Shown here piece after piece: positions 35,588 through 43,957 of a DNA stretch of 64,000 bases (positions are counted from its first letter, which is position 1; every line of letters begins with the position of its first letter). The stretch is from contig CANQDE010000003.1 of the NCBI GenBank assembly GCA_947591475.1, positions 62,001 through 126,000 on the forward strand, in the 5' to 3' direction. The stretch is from an uncultured Alistipes sp. GTDB lineage: Bacteria > Bacteroidota > Bacteroidia > Bacteroidales > Rikenellaceae. The position numbers and the translations under genes are program-made. The notes under the pieces are model-generated. The model ran no database searches. It had not been told where the DNA came from and saw only the letters and a program-made list of their open reading frames with translations.

Positions 35588-36694
35588 GTGAGGATGATCG
35601 CTTTGCGGCATGCTACTTGCTTGCGGTCGGATGCGATGATTCCTGTGCGCGAAAAATACTGGCGCTATTCGCTTTTCGTGCTGATTCTCGGTATAGGAGC
35701 GGTGATTTTCGTCGAACTCGCCCCGCTGTTCGGCGGAGTGCTCGGCGCCCTGACGATCTACATCCTGCTGCGGGAACAGATGATCTACCTCACCGAACGG
35801 CGCAAATGGCGGCGCAGTGCGGCGGCGACCCTGCTGCTGGTCGAGGCGATTCTGTGTTTTTTGGTGCCGGTATCGCTGATCGTCTGGATGTTGGTGGCCC
35901 GGATTCAAGATTTGGTGGCCAATTCGCAGACGGTCGTGGCGCAGTTGCGCCATTTCGCGGATGTCATCGCGAGCCGCACGGGCTTCGACTTGTGGGAGGA
36001 TTCGAGCGTCTCGTCGTTGCTCGGCTACCTCTCCCGTTTCGGACAATGGTTGCTGCACAATATCTTCAGCTTTACGCTGAATGTCATCGCGCTGCTTTTC
36101 GTGCTCTACTTCATGTTGATCGGAGGCGTCCGCATGGAGGCGTATTGCCGCGAAATCCTGCCGTTCAACCGAGCTGTCTCCCGCGATGTTCTGCGCGAAA
36201 TCCACGTCATCGTGCGTTCGAATGCCATCGTTATCCCGTTGCTGGCTCTGGCGCAGGGGGCATTGGCCTATGTCGGTTATCTGATTTTCGGAGCGCCGCT
36301 GCCCTTGTTCTGGGGCGTGGCGACCTGTTTCGCGACGGTCATTCCGGTCTTGGGCACGGCCCTCGTATGGCTTCCGCTGGCCGCTTACATGGCGTTGGAG
36401 GGCCATTGGGGCATGGGACTCGGTCTGGCGCTCTACGGCGGGCTGATTGTAACCCATGTCGATAACGTCATGCGGCTGCTGTTGCAGAAACGGATGGCCG
36501 ATACGCACCCGCTCGTAACGATTCTCGGCGTTATCGTCGGATTGTCGCTCTTCGGATTCATGGGCGTGATTTTCGGCCCGCTGATCGTGGCCCTTTTCAT
36601 TTTTTTCGTCGATATTTTCAAACGCACCTATCTCGATCCGCACAATCTGACGCTGCCGTCGCAAGCCGATGTGCTGCCCTCCTCCGAGGCGTAA
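35588..36694 (+). CDS. AI-2E family permease (PerM/TqsA-like)
   Basis: 368-residue inner-membrane protein with about eight hydrophobic segments arranged as in the AI-2E transporter (UPF0118/PerM) family: paired N-terminal helices, a soluble segment (about 125-165), and C-terminal GTALVWLPLAAYMALEGHW and GFMGVIFGPLIVALFIFF motifs. Family members export AI-2, Na+/H+ or other substrates; the name does not prove AI-2 transport. ATG 35636 (MIPVREKYWRY) is a likelier start than 35588 because the first 16 codons lie outside the usual family N-terminus. Confidence 0.85.
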   Translation: MRMIALRHATCLRSDAMIPVREKYWRYSLFVLILGIGAVIFVELAPLFGGVLGALTIYILLREQMIYLTERRKWRRSAAATLLLVEAILCFLVPVSLIVWMLVARIQDLVANSQTVVAQLRHFADVIASRTGFDLWEDSSVSSLLGYLSRFGQWLLHNIFSFTLNVIALLFVLYFMLIGGVRMEAYCREILPFNRAVSRDVLREIHVIVRSNAIVIPLLALAQGALAYVGYLIFGAPLPLFWGVATCFATVIPVLGTALVWLPLAAYMALEGHWGMGLGLALYGGLIVTHVDNVMRLLLQKRMADTHPLVTILGVIVGLSLFGFMGVIFGPLIVALFIFFVDIFKRTYLDPHNLTLPSQADVLPSSEA

Positions 36695-36763
36695 TGCGGT
36701 ACGCCGCAAGCCTGTTTTGCGAAAAAAGAACCGGCGATTCACCGAAATTCGGAAATTGTTTCG

Positions 36764-36771
36764 TAATTTTG
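36764..36771 (+). promoter_or_regulatory. -7 box of carboxylase gene
   Basis: TAATTTTG matches TAnnTTTG, 39 bases before the ATG; weak -33. Confidence 0.4.
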
Positions 36772-36810
36772 CCCCAGTAAAGCAAAATTCAGGAATTAAA
36801 TCCGAACGTA

Positions 36811-38670
36811 ATGGCTAAAAAATTAAAAATCAGAGATCTTACGTTGCGCGACGGCCAGCAGTCGTCGTTCGCGACGCGAATGAGTCAGGCGCAGATCGAC
36901 CGCTGTTTGCCTTATTATAAAGATGCGAATTTTTATGCAATGGAAGTTTGGGGCGGCGCCGTGCCTGATTCGGTGATGCGCTATCTGAACGAGAATCCTT
37001 GGACCCGTCTCGAATCGATTCACAAGGCGGTGGGCAAGGTCTCGAAACTGACGGCGCTTTCGCGCGGCCGCAACCTCTTCGGATACGCTCCCTATACCGA
37101 TGAAATCATCGACGGATTCTGCCGCAACGCCATCGAGAGCGGTTTGGGCATCATGCGTATCTTCGATGCGCTGAACGACGTGGACAACGTGAAATCGACG
37201 ATCAAATACGTGAAGCAGTACGGTGGTATCGCCGATTGCGCCGTATGCTATACGGTCGACCCCAAATATCCGGAACCGAGTTTCTTCGCCCGCCTGATGG
37301 GCAAGAAGAAGCCGCAGCCCGTCTTCACCGATGCCTATTTCGTCGATAAGGCCGAACAAATGGCCGCACTCGGCGCCGATATGATTACAATCAAGGATAT
37401 GTCGGGCTTGATTCCGCCGCGTCGGGTCGCTACGTTGGTCAAGCTGCTGAAGCAGAAACTTTCGATTCCGGTCGATTTCCATACCCATTGTACGCCGGGT
37501 TACGGTCTGGCTTCGGTGCTGTCGGCCATCATGGCCGGTGCCGACGTCGTGGATACCAACTGCTGGTATTTCTCCGAGGGTACGGGCGCTCCGGCGTTGG
37601 AGTTCATCTACGTGTTCTGCAAGAAATTAGGCATCGACTTGGGCGTGAACATGGAGGCCGTGGCGAAGATCAACGTCGAGCTGCGCGAAATCCGCAAGGA
37701 ACTCAACCTGTCGGTCTTCAACAAGGAGAAGCCCGAACCGAAGCCGTTCAATCCGTTGACGGACAAGCTGCCCGCCGAAATCGACGCGCTGTTCGATGCC
37801 GCAATCGAAGCCGTGAAGAAGGACGACGAGGAGGGGGCGATCGCTGCTTGCCGCAAAATCGAAGCCTATTTCGGGTTCCCCGCGCCGAACGAATTAGTGC
37901 AGAAAGCCGAGATTCCGGGCGGCATGTATTCCAACATGGTGGCCCAGTTGCAACAGCTCAAGTCCGAGGAGATTCTGCCCCGCGCGATGGAGTTGATTCC
38001 GACGGTGCGTTTGGCAGCCGGTCTTCCGCCGTTGGTTACCCCGACGTCGCAGATTGTCGGCGCGCAAGCAGTCAACTGCGCCCTCGACGAGAAGGCGGGC
38101 CGTGCGATGTACACCAACAAGAGCGCGCAGTTCGTCGGTTTGGTGAAGGGCGAATACGGCAAGACGCCGGTGAAGATCGACCCCGAATTCCGTTTCAAGA
38201 TTTGCGGCGTGCGTGAGGAACAGCCTTACGACATGTCGAAATACAAGATGCAGCCCAATCCCGAGCTGCCCGAAGCCGGTGGCTTGAAGTTGGCCGAAAA
38301 CGAGAAAGAGGTGCTTTTGCTGGAGCTCTTCCCGCTGGTTGCCAAGAAGTTCCTGACCGATCAGAAGGTCAAGGCTTACGAAGCTAGCAAGCCGGCCGAG
38401 CCGGTTGCCGCCGAAAAGCCGGAACTCGAAGCGAAACCGCAAGCCGTCGTTACGGGCAATCCCGTTACGGCACCGCTGCCGGGTCGTATTCTGGAAGTGT
38501 TGGTGAAGGTCGGCGACAAGGTGGTCGAGGGGCAGGATGTCGTCGTGTTGGAGGCCATGAAGATGGAAAATTCCATCACGACGGAGTTCTCCGGCGAGGT
38601 GAAGGCGATTTTCGTACAGCCGGGCGATACGGTTCCGACTGACGCCGTGTTGGTGGATATAGCAGACTAA
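36811..38670 (+). CDS. Biotin-dependent carboxyltransferase: pyruvate carboxylase subunit B / oxaloacetate decarboxylase alpha-like
   Basis: 619 residues: N-terminal carboxyltransferase TIM barrel (about 1-290; [12 protein letters not shown] at the start, metal-binding HTH in [10 protein letters not shown]), the conserved PYC_OADA domain (about 300-460), a Pro/Ala/Glu-rich swinging linker and a C-terminal biotinyl domain with the lysine in EAMKMENS near residue 584. It transfers CO2 between biotin and pyruvate/oxaloacetate. No membrane beta/gamma decarboxylase subunit and no biotin carboxylase gene is nearby, so pyruvate carboxylase subunit B and Na+-pumping decarboxylase alpha cannot be told apart here. 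Confidence 0.9.
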   Translation: MAKKLKIRDLTLRDGQQSSFATRMSQAQIDRCLPYYKDANFYAMEVWGGAVPDSVMRYLNENPWTRLESIHKAVGKVSKLTALSRGRNLFGYAPYTDEIIDGFCRNAIESGLGIMRIFDALNDVDNVKSTIKYVKQYGGIADCAVCYTVDPKYPEPSFFARLMGKKKPQPVFTDAYFVDKAEQMAALGADMITIKDMSGLIPPRRVATLVKLLKQKLSIPVDFHTHCTPGYGLASVLSAIMAGADVVDTNCWYFSEGTGAPALEFIYVFCKKLGIDLGVNMEAVAKINVELREIRKELNLSVFNKEKPEPKPFNPLTDKLPAEIDALFDAAIEAVKKDDEEGAIAACRKIEAYFGFPAPNELVQKAEIPGGMYSNMVAQLQQLKSEEILPRAMELIPTVRLAAGLPPLVTPTSQIVGAQAVNCALDEKAGRAMYTNKSAQFVGLVKGEYGKTPVKIDPEFRFKICGVREEQPYDMSKYKMQPNPELPEAGGLKLAENEKEVLLLELFPLVAKKFLTDQKVKAYEASKPAEPVAAEKPELEAKPQAVVTGNPVTAPLPGRILEVLVKVGDKVVEGQDVVVLEAMKMENSITTEFSGEVKAIFVQPGDTVPTDAVLVDIAD

Positions 38671-38707
38671 AACCGTCAACGAAAGAGAACATAAAATCAA
38701 TAAGGAT

Positions 38708-39121
38708 ATGGCATTTTTCAAAGAATTCAAGGAGTTTGCCATCAAAGGCAATGTGATGGACATGGCCGTCGGTGTAATCATCGGCGGGGCATTCGGTAAA
38801 ATCGTTTCGTCGTTGGTCAACGACATTCTGATGCCGCCCATCGGGGCGTTGCTCGGCAACACCGATTTCACGCAGCTCAAAGTCGTCATCAAACGGGCGG
38901 CCGAAGAGGGTGGCGAAGCCATTACGTGGAATTACGGCAACTTCATCCAACAGTGCGTCGACTTCACGATTCTGGCATTCTGCATCTTCATGATGGTCAA
39001 GATGATGAACAAGCTCATCAAGAAGAAGGAGGCTGCGCCCGCTCCGGCTCCGGCACCTTCGAAAGAGGAGCAGCTGCTCACCGAAATCCGCGATCTGTTG
39101 AAGGAACAGCAGAAAAAGTAA
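38708..39121 (+). CDS. mscL: Large-conductance mechanosensitive channel MscL
   Basis: 137 residues: amphipathic N-terminal helix ([20 protein letters not shown]), pore helix TM1 with [16 protein letters not shown], periplasmic loop, TM2 ([17 protein letters not shown]) and a charged C-terminal helix after an Ala/Pro-rich linker. It opens under membrane tension as an osmotic safety valve. 37 bases after the carboxylase stop and before a strong terminator; it may be cotranscribed with that gene. Confidence 0.95.
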   Translation: MAFFKEFKEFAIKGNVMDMAVGVIIGGAFGKIVSSLVNDILMPPIGALLGNTDFTQLKVVIKRAAEEGGEAITWNYGNFIQQCVDFTILAFCIFMMVKMMNKLIKKKEAAPAPAPAPSKEEQLLTEIRDLLKEQQKK

Positions 39122-39140
39122 TCGGGAAGAGGTCTTATGA

Positions 39141-39177
39141 AAAATCCTTGCTGCATGGCAGCAAGGATTTTTTTTTG
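39141..39177 (+). terminator. Terminator after mscL
   Basis: 14-bp perfect stem AAAATCCTTGCTGC / GCAGCAAGGATTTT with a 3-base loop and continuing T-run. Confidence 0.93.
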
Positions 39178-39207
39178 TGCGCCTATTTTGTCGGACGGAC
39201 GTCGCCG

Positions 39208-40110
39208 TCAGACCTCCTCTTTGCGTCCCGTATAGCGGTTCAGAATGTAGGTCGTGAATATCGGGAAGAACATCATGCCCAACGACGGCAGCAGCACCGT
39301 AACGATTTTGCCGATGGGCGTTACGGCGAAAATCTGCGCGCCGACCGTCGTAACGTTCATCCACGCCCACCAGAGCGCATTGCCGAAGCCGGTCAACTTC
39401 GTGTTGACGTCGACTTCGTAGTCGAAGAACACTAACGCCGAAAGGTAGGTGAAGACGACGACCGTGAAGATATAGGCCCAGAAGATGCGGCTCATGCGGT
39501 ATTTTTCGCTGACCATCCATTCGATGATGATTGTCATGGCGAGGAAGGCCCGAAGCATCGGAATCAGTCCGACGAGCAGACCCCAGTCGTGGGTCAGCAC
39601 GACGCCGCTCCAGTTGAGGAGGTTGAGCCACGGAATGGAGATCAGCAGATAGGGCAGATGAATCCAGAAAAAGCGGTTGCGGCGTTCGGCAAGGCCCCAC
39701 CGGATGAAAAAGTCGCACAGGAAGATGATGCAGACGACGAATTGCGTAATCAAGTAGGCTTGCGAAAAATTGATGTGGTCGCCCGAAATGATCTCCCACG
39801 AAAGGGCGAACAGCAGGACGCATCCCGCGATGACTTTCAGAATTTCCAGCGTCTTGTAGCGTTTGTCGGCGATGCGGCCGCCGGTGGAATCGGTGCGCAG
39901 GCATTTCCCGTTTCCGTCGTTCGAGCGGCGGGCTTTCGGCTCTTGGGCGGTGCATTCTCGGCTTGTCCGGCTGAAATTCAGTCGGTTGTCGGCCGATTCA
40001 TTTTTGTTGCGGGCCGTGTTTTTCGGATGTTCGGAGCGGCGTTCGTAGGAACGGATGCTCTGTTCGCGGCGTTTGGCGCGGGCGGCGTCGGTTGAGATGC
40101 TGTTTGACAT
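39208..40110 (-). CDS. Voltage-gated-like ion channel family protein with altered selectivity filter
   Basis: 300 residues from ATG 40110 (MSNSISTDAA). A basic, hydrophilic N-terminal region (about 1-85) precedes about six hydrophobic segments and a pore loop, the plan of a six-helix K+-type channel. The filter position reads NVTTVGAQIFAVTP where K+ channels have TVGYGD, so ion selectivity is uncertain. An Arg/Lys pattern typical of a voltage sensor is weak in the S4-like segment. Convergent with mscL. Confidence 0.78.
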   Translation of the reverse strand: MSNSISTDAARAKRREQSIRSYERRSEHPKNTARNKNESADNRLNFSRTSRECTAQEPKARRSNDGNGKCLRTDSTGGRIADKRYKTLEILKVIAGCVLLFALSWEIISGDHINFSQAYLITQFVVCIIFLCDFFIRWGLAERRNRFFWIHLPYLLISIPWLNLLNWSGVVLTHDWGLLVGLIPMLRAFLAMTIIIEWMVSEKYRMSRIFWAYIFTVVVFTYLSALVFFDYEVDVNTKLTGFGNALWWAWMNVTTVGAQIFAVTPIGKIVTVLLPSLGMMFFPIFTTYILNRYTGRKEEV

Positions 40111-40201
40111 GGTTCGAATTGTTTTACAGGACGGTTGTAACAAATGCGATACCACGTGCGCTTGCCCGACGGGAGAAAATCGCGATTTTTCGGAAAAAGA
40201 T

Positions 40202-40232
40202 TTTGCACGAACGAAAAAAAGGATTACCTTTG
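40202..40232 (+). promoter_or_regulatory. Promoter of tRNA-Met
   Basis: TTTG (40202-40205), 19-base spacer, TACCTTTG (40225-40232). Confidence 0.8.
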
Positions 40233-40250
40233 CCCCTGCTTTTAGGCAAT

Positions 40251-40324
40251 GGCGGGATAGCTCAGCTGGTTAGAGCGCATGATTCATAATCATGAGGTCG
40301 AGAGTTCAAGTCTCTCTCCCGCTA
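40251..40324 (+). tRNA. tRNA-Met (anticodon CAT, probably elongator)
   Basis: Acceptor GGCGGGA/TCCCGCT, TA at 8-9, D arm GCTCAGCTGGTTAGAGC, anticodon loop TTCATAA in CATGA/TCATG, T arm with GTTCAAGTC; 74 bases, no CCA. Start is not the initiator type (no GGG/CCC anticodon-stem pairs). A CAT tRNA-Ile2 cannot be fully excluded. Confidence 0.88.
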
Positions 40325-40325
40325 C

Positions 40326-40364
40326 AAAAAGGTTGCGAGTCCGAGAAGGGTTCGCAACCTTTTG
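40326..40364. terminator. Bidirectional terminator between tRNA-Met and AraC regulator
   Basis: AAAAAGGTTGCGA / TCGCAACCTTTT stem; T-rich on both outgoing strands; the genes converge here. Confidence 0.88.
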
Positions 40365-40387
40365 TTTTTCAGAGGCCGGTGGGGCTT

Positions 40388-41293
40388 TTATGCGATCGGT
40401 TTTTCGCGATACTCGTTCGGGGTCATGCCGACGATTTTCTTGAACAACCGCGTGAAATGCTGCGGGTATCGGAATCCCAATTCGTAGGCAACCTGCGAAA
40501 TGGAGTGTTCCGGATTCAACACCGATTCCTTGGCAAGGTCGATCAGTTTGAGCTGGATGTGTTCCTGTGCCGTTTTTCCGCTCTCCTTTTTAATTAGATC
40601 GCCGAAGTAGTTGGGCGACAGACATAATTCGCCGGCACACTGTCTGACTGTCGGCAGCCCTTCCTGTTTCGCCCGTCCGCTTTCGAAGTAGCGGTCGAGC
40701 AGCGATTCGAAGCGGGTCAGAATGTCCCGATTGACGTGCTCGCGCGTGATGAACTGGCGCTCGTAGAACCGCAGGCAATACTCCAACAGCAGTTCGATAT
40801 GGGTGGCGATGAGCCGCCGGCTGAGACGGTCGATGGCATGACGCAGTTCGTCGCGGATTTTGAGCAGGCAATCGGTGAACAGTTCGCGTTCCTGTTGCGA
40901 GAGGTGCAGCGCTTCGTTCACTTCATACGAAAAGTAGGTGTACTCCTTCATGCGGCTGCCGAGCGACGTCCCCCGAATCAGATCGGGGTGGAAGCACAGC
41001 GCCCAACCTTTGGGTTGGTAAGTTTCGCCGTTGTCTTCGACGCCGATCACCTGCCCGGGTGCAAGGCATACGACCGTACCCTCCTGGTAATCGTAACGTT
41101 GCCGTCCGTAGATCAGGTCGCCGCACTTCACTTCTTTCAGAAAGACGGTGTAGAATCCGAAGGTGTGTCGTGCATGCTTCATCGGCCGTGCCTGCGACAG
41201 GTCGATCACGCTTACCAACGGATGCAAGGTTTCGACGCCGAGCAGGTCGTTGTATTCGGCGACGGTTTCGATCGGAAACAACTTCTTTTTCAT
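40388..41293 (-). CDS. AraC-family transcriptional regulator
   Basis: 301 residues from ATG 41293 (MKKKLFPIETVAEY). N-terminal cupin-like sensing domain (about 1-170) and two C-terminal helix-turn-helix motifs (about 205-298; LPTVRQCAGELCLSPNYFGDLIKKE and SISQVAYELGFRYPQHFTRLFKK). It is divergent from the lipoprotein hydrolase gene, and the shared 165-base region contains 21-bp-spaced direct repeats, so it most likely controls that gene and perhaps itself. The effector is unknown. Confidence 0.93.
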   Translation of the reverse strand: MKKKLFPIETVAEYNDLLGVETLHPLVSVIDLSQARPMKHARHTFGFYTVFLKEVKCGDLIYGRQRYDYQEGTVVCLAPGQVIGVEDNGETYQPKGWALCFHPDLIRGTSLGSRMKEYTYFSYEVNEALHLSQQERELFTDCLLKIRDELRHAIDRLSRRLIATHIELLLEYCLRFYERQFITREHVNRDILTRFESLLDRYFESGRAKQEGLPTVRQCAGELCLSPNYFGDLIKKESGKTAQEHIQLKLIDLAKESVLNPEHSISQVAYELGFRYPQHFTRLFKKIVGMTPNEYREKPIA

Positions 41294-41319
41294 ATATATT
41301 ATTCGGTTCGCTTTTCGGA

Positions 41320-41350
41320 CAAAGATACGCTTTTCTGCCTCTGTTCGCAA
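41320..41350 (-). promoter_or_regulatory. Promoter of AraC-family gene
   Basis: Minus strand: TTG, 20-base spacer, TATCTTTG (CAAAGATA at 41320-41327). Confidence 0.6.
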
Positions 41351-41364
41351 CAAGTGGCCGCGCT

Positions 41365-41398
41365 ATCCGTAATTTCGATAAGTCAATCCGTAATTCGG
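41365..41398 (+). promoter_or_regulatory. Probable AraC-type operator (direct repeats, 21-bp spacing)
   Basis: ATCCGTAATT at 41365-41374 and again at 41386-41395, in the same orientation and exactly 21 bp apart (two helical turns), extended by TTCG / TCGG. The downstream repeat ends just where the -33 element of the hydrolase promoter should be, the usual place for AraC-type activators. A GGTTAACC/AACCGGTT palindromic overlap follows at 41397-41408. Confidence 0.6.
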
Positions 41399-41423
41399 TT
41401 AACCGGTTTCGTGAAAAGGTCGC

Positions 41424-41431
41424 TATCTTTG
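41424..41431 (+). promoter_or_regulatory. -7 box of hydrolase gene
   Basis: TATCTTTG, 28 bases before the ATG, without a -33 TTTG, as expected for an activator-dependent promoter. Confidence 0.6.
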
Positions 41432-41458
41432 CTTTCGAAAAACTAAAATAATGGACTT

Positions 41459-42511
41459 ATGAACAGAATCATGATTGCGGCCTTTTCGGCCTATTTGTTG
41501 CTGATGGGCGCAGCTTGTACGGAAACCGATAACAGAAAGAATATGGAACAGTTGAATCTGACGACCGAGTGGGATAAGACCTTCCCGCAGAGCGATCGAG
41601 TGAATCATGCGAAAGTCGTTTTTCGCAACCGTTACGGCATTCCGCTTGCCGCTGACCTCTATGTGCCGAAGCAGGCCGCCGGTAAATTACCGGCCATCGC
41701 CGTGTGCGGCCCGTTCGGGGCCGTCAAGGAGCAGAGCTCGGGCCTCTATGCCCAGACGATGGCCGAGCAGGGTTTCCTGACCCTCGCTTTCGATCCTTCG
41801 TTTACGGGCGAGAGCGGCGGCGAACCGCGTTATGTGGCCTCGCCCGACATCAACACCGAAGACTTCTGCGCGGCGGTCGATTACCTCACGACGCGCGACG
41901 ATGTGGACCCCGAACGGATCGGAATCATCGGTATTTGCGGCTGGGGCGGCATGGCGCTCAATGCGGCGGCCATCGACACGCGCATCAAGGCTACGGTGGC
42001 TTCGACGATGTATGACATGAGCCGCGTGAGTGCCAACGGCTATTTCGATGCGATGGATGCCGATGCCCGCTACGAGCTGCGCCGCCAGCTTAATGCCCAG
42101 CGCACCGAGGATGCCCGCAACGGTTCGTATGCGCTGGCCGGCGGGGTGGTCGATCCGCTGCCGGAGGATGCTCCGCAGTTCGTCAAGGATTACTACGACT
42201 ACTACAAGACCCCGCGCGGCTATCATCCCCGTTCGCTCAATTCCAATGGCGGGTGGAACAAGACGTCGGCCCTGTCGTTCATCAACATGCCGATTCTGGC
42301 GTACAGCGACGAAATCCGCAGCGCCGTATTGGTCATTCACGGCGAAAAGGCCCATTCGCGCTATTTCAGCGAGGATGCTTTCCGCAAGCTGACGGGCGAC
42401 AACAAAGAACTGCTCATCATTGCCGGAGCCAATCATACGGACTTGTATGACCGGACGGAGATCATCCCGTTCGGCAAGCTGACGGAATTTTTCAAGGCGA
42501 ATCTTCGTTGA
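41459..42511 (+). CDS. Alpha/beta-hydrolase lipoprotein (dienelactone-hydrolase-like)
   Basis: 350 residues. Lipoprotein signal with lipobox MGAAC (Cys20), so probably anchored in the cell envelope. The hydrolase core has the oxyanion region AVCGPFGAVKEQSSG, the nucleophile elbow GICGWGG with Cys160 in place of the common Ser (as in dienelactone hydrolases), and a C-terminal GANHTD with the candidate catalytic His326. Substrate unknown; esters or lactones are plausible. Regulated, by inference, by the divergent AraC-family gene. Confidence 0.85.
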   Translation: MNRIMIAAFSAYLLLMGAACTETDNRKNMEQLNLTTEWDKTFPQSDRVNHAKVVFRNRYGIPLAADLYVPKQAAGKLPAIAVCGPFGAVKEQSSGLYAQTMAEQGFLTLAFDPSFTGESGGEPRYVASPDINTEDFCAAVDYLTTRDDVDPERIGIIGICGWGGMALNAAAIDTRIKATVASTMYDMSRVSANGYFDAMDADARYELRRQLNAQRTEDARNGSYALAGGVVDPLPEDAPQFVKDYYDYYKTPRGYHPRSLNSNGGWNKTSALSFINMPILAYSDEIRSAVLVIHGEKAHSRYFSEDAFRKLTGDNKELLIIAGANHTDLYDRTEIIPFGKLTEFFKANLR

Positions 42512-42586
42512 GCGGGGGCGAGGAAGATGCGAGTGCCGTGGTCGCGCGGCTCTTTGTGGTATAGCTTTTGCACATGTCCGAACAGC

Positions 42587-42608
42587 GCATTCCCGTTGAC
42601 GGGAATGC
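42587..42608. repeat. Perfect hairpin upstream of small Ser/Thr-rich gene
   Basis: GCATTCCCGT-TG-ACGGGAATGC: 10-bp perfect arms with a 2-base centre, about 78 bases before the ATG. Could be an operator or an RNA hairpin; no T-run. Confidence 0.45.
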
Positions 42609-42685
42609 ACGATCGACCGGCCGTTTCGGAACTCGGTCTACGGCTCCGAACGTCGGATATGTTCAACTTAACACTTTTTTATGCC

Positions 42686-42901
42686 ATGAAAGAGTCTACC
42701 AACAAGACGACCGGCTCGCAGTCGAAGACGAACAAGTCTACTGCGAAGAGCTCGAACGCCGGTACGCAATCGTCCACCCGCGGCACGGCCTGCACGACCT
42801 CTTCGAGTCGGGGCACCGCCCGCAGCCAATCTTCGGGCACGGGTCGCAGCGGCTCGCGCAGCAACAACCCCGAAGGGCACAACCAATACACGAAGAAATA
42901 G
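42686..42901 (+). CDS. Small low-complexity Ser/Thr/Gly-rich protein
   Basis: 71 residues from ATG 42686 (MKESTNKTTGSQSK), almost wholly Ser, Thr, Gly, Asn, Arg and Lys, with one Cys and no hydrophobic segment, ending EGHNQYTKK. It is probably disordered. The longer open frame from 42527 is poor coding sequence. A strong terminator follows 41 bases downstream, which supports real expression. I do not recognise the family; small basic disordered proteins may bind nucleic acid or be stress proteins. Confidence 0.6.
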   Translation: MKESTNKTTGSQSKTNKSTAKSSNAGTQSSTRGTACTTSSSRGTARSQSSGTGRSGSRSNNPEGHNQYTKK

Positions 42902-42942
42902 GCCGATCCATTCGGATGGCCCGATTCCGGTCGTGTAGTTCG

Positions 42943-42977
42943 AACCGGAGCGGAATTGATTCCGCTCCGGTTTTTTT
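42943..42977 (+). terminator. Terminator of small Ser/Thr-rich gene
   Basis: 14-bp stem AACCGGAGCGGAAT / ATTCCGCTCCGGTT with a 2-base centre followed by T5 (T7 run in all). Confidence 0.92.
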
Positions 42978-42990
42978 CGTGATTAGTTAC

Positions 42991-43111
42991 TTTCATGCAC
43001 CTGCGTTTTTTATCCGGATTTTCGAATCCGACCGCCGTTCCTCGCGGCCTGAGGCCGCGTATGCAGGTTTGACCCACCCCCAAACCCCCGCCTTGGCGGG
43101 GGCTTAGGTCG
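42991..43111 (+). repeat. Interspersed repeat copy C
   Basis: Left end (TTTCATGCACCTGCGTTTTTT), CCGGATTTTCGAATCCG inverted repeat, GCGGCC/GGCCGC, TTTGACCCACCCCC and the CCCCCGCC-TT-GGCGGGGG hairpin ending in CTTAGGTCG; close in sequence to copy B. The right terminal part is not recognisable; another sequence begins at about 43112. Confidence 0.75.
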
Positions 43112-43129
43112 AGAAACCGAAACGTCTCA

Positions 43130-43248
43130 TTTATTCATAGCTCCGGAGCTTCGTCATTCTTTCGATTGTTGTTTTGCCTGCCGACCCCTTATTATTTATG
43201 GCTTTGGAGCTATACTGCGCTTTCGAGCGCATTCACGCCTGCCGACCC
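43130..43248 (+). repeat. Two degenerate direct repeats of about 59 bp
   Basis: Units at 43130-43188 and 43190-43248 each start with TTATTyATrGCTyyGGAGCT and end with GCCTGCCGACCC. Non-coding; occupies the space between repeat C and tsaC. The rest of 42978-43342 shows no gene. Confidence 0.5.
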
Positions 43249-43342
43249 ATTCTTTGCCTCGGTATAATCAAGTGAACGCTTGCTTCTGCGCTCGACTTTT
43301 CGTATTTTTGACTAATTTTGCCCCGCAAACGAATCCGAATCC

Positions 43343-43945
43343 ATGAAAACCGTAAGAACCGCATCCGTGAACGATACGCCGATGTCCCGCGAAGCCGATG
43401 AAGCCGTGCGCATCCTTCGAGCGGGCGGAATCATCCTCTATCCGACCGATACAGTATGGGGGCTCGGCTGCGACGCGACCAACGCCGCTGCCGTGCAACG
43501 CATTTACGACCTCAAACGCAGTGTCAACAAGAAGTCGATGCTTGTATTGTGCGCTTCGCCCGATATGGTCGTGCGTTATGTCAACCGTGCGCCCGGCATC
43601 GCTCTCGAGGTGATGGAGCTGGCGACCTCGCCGCTGACCTTGATTCTGCCCGGAGCCGTGGGTGTTGCCGAGAACTTGATTCCCGACGAGGGCACGCTCG
43701 GCGTGCGGGTGCCCGACCACGCATTCTGCCAACGGATGCTGCGCGGACTGGGACGCCCGATCGTCTCGACGTCGGCCAACCTCACCGGCGAAGCGACTCC
43801 GACGGGATTGCAGGAGGTGGCGCGGGAGATTGTCGAGGGGGTGGATTTCGTGGTCGATCCCCGTTTCGAGGGGAAGCCTACGCGCAAGGCTTCGTCGATT
43901 GTGGCGTTCGGCGAGGGCGGCGAAGTGAAGGTAATTCGTGAATAG
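43343..43945 (+). CDS. tsaC: Threonylcarbamoyl-AMP synthase (Sua5/YciO/YrdC family)
   Basis: Makes threonylcarbamoyl-AMP from threonine, bicarbonate and ATP for the t6A37 modification of ANN-decoding tRNAs. 200 residues: a single YrdC domain with ILYPTDTVWGLGCDA at about 32-46, KRSVNKKSMLVLC, and GRPIVSTSANLTGE at about 136-149. It lacks the Sua5 C-terminal domain, so the TsaC-type name fits. First of three closely spaced genes. Confidence 0.92.
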   Translation: MKTVRTASVNDTPMSREADEAVRILRAGGIILYPTDTVWGLGCDATNAAAVQRIYDLKRSVNKKSMLVLCASPDMVVRYVNRAPGIALEVMELATSPLTLILPGAVGVAENLIPDEGTLGVRVPDHAFCQRMLRGLGRPIVSTSANLTGEATPTGLQEVAREIVEGVDFVVDPRFEGKPTRKASSIVAFGEGGEVKVIRE

Positions 43946-43957
43946 AAGAGCAAAACG

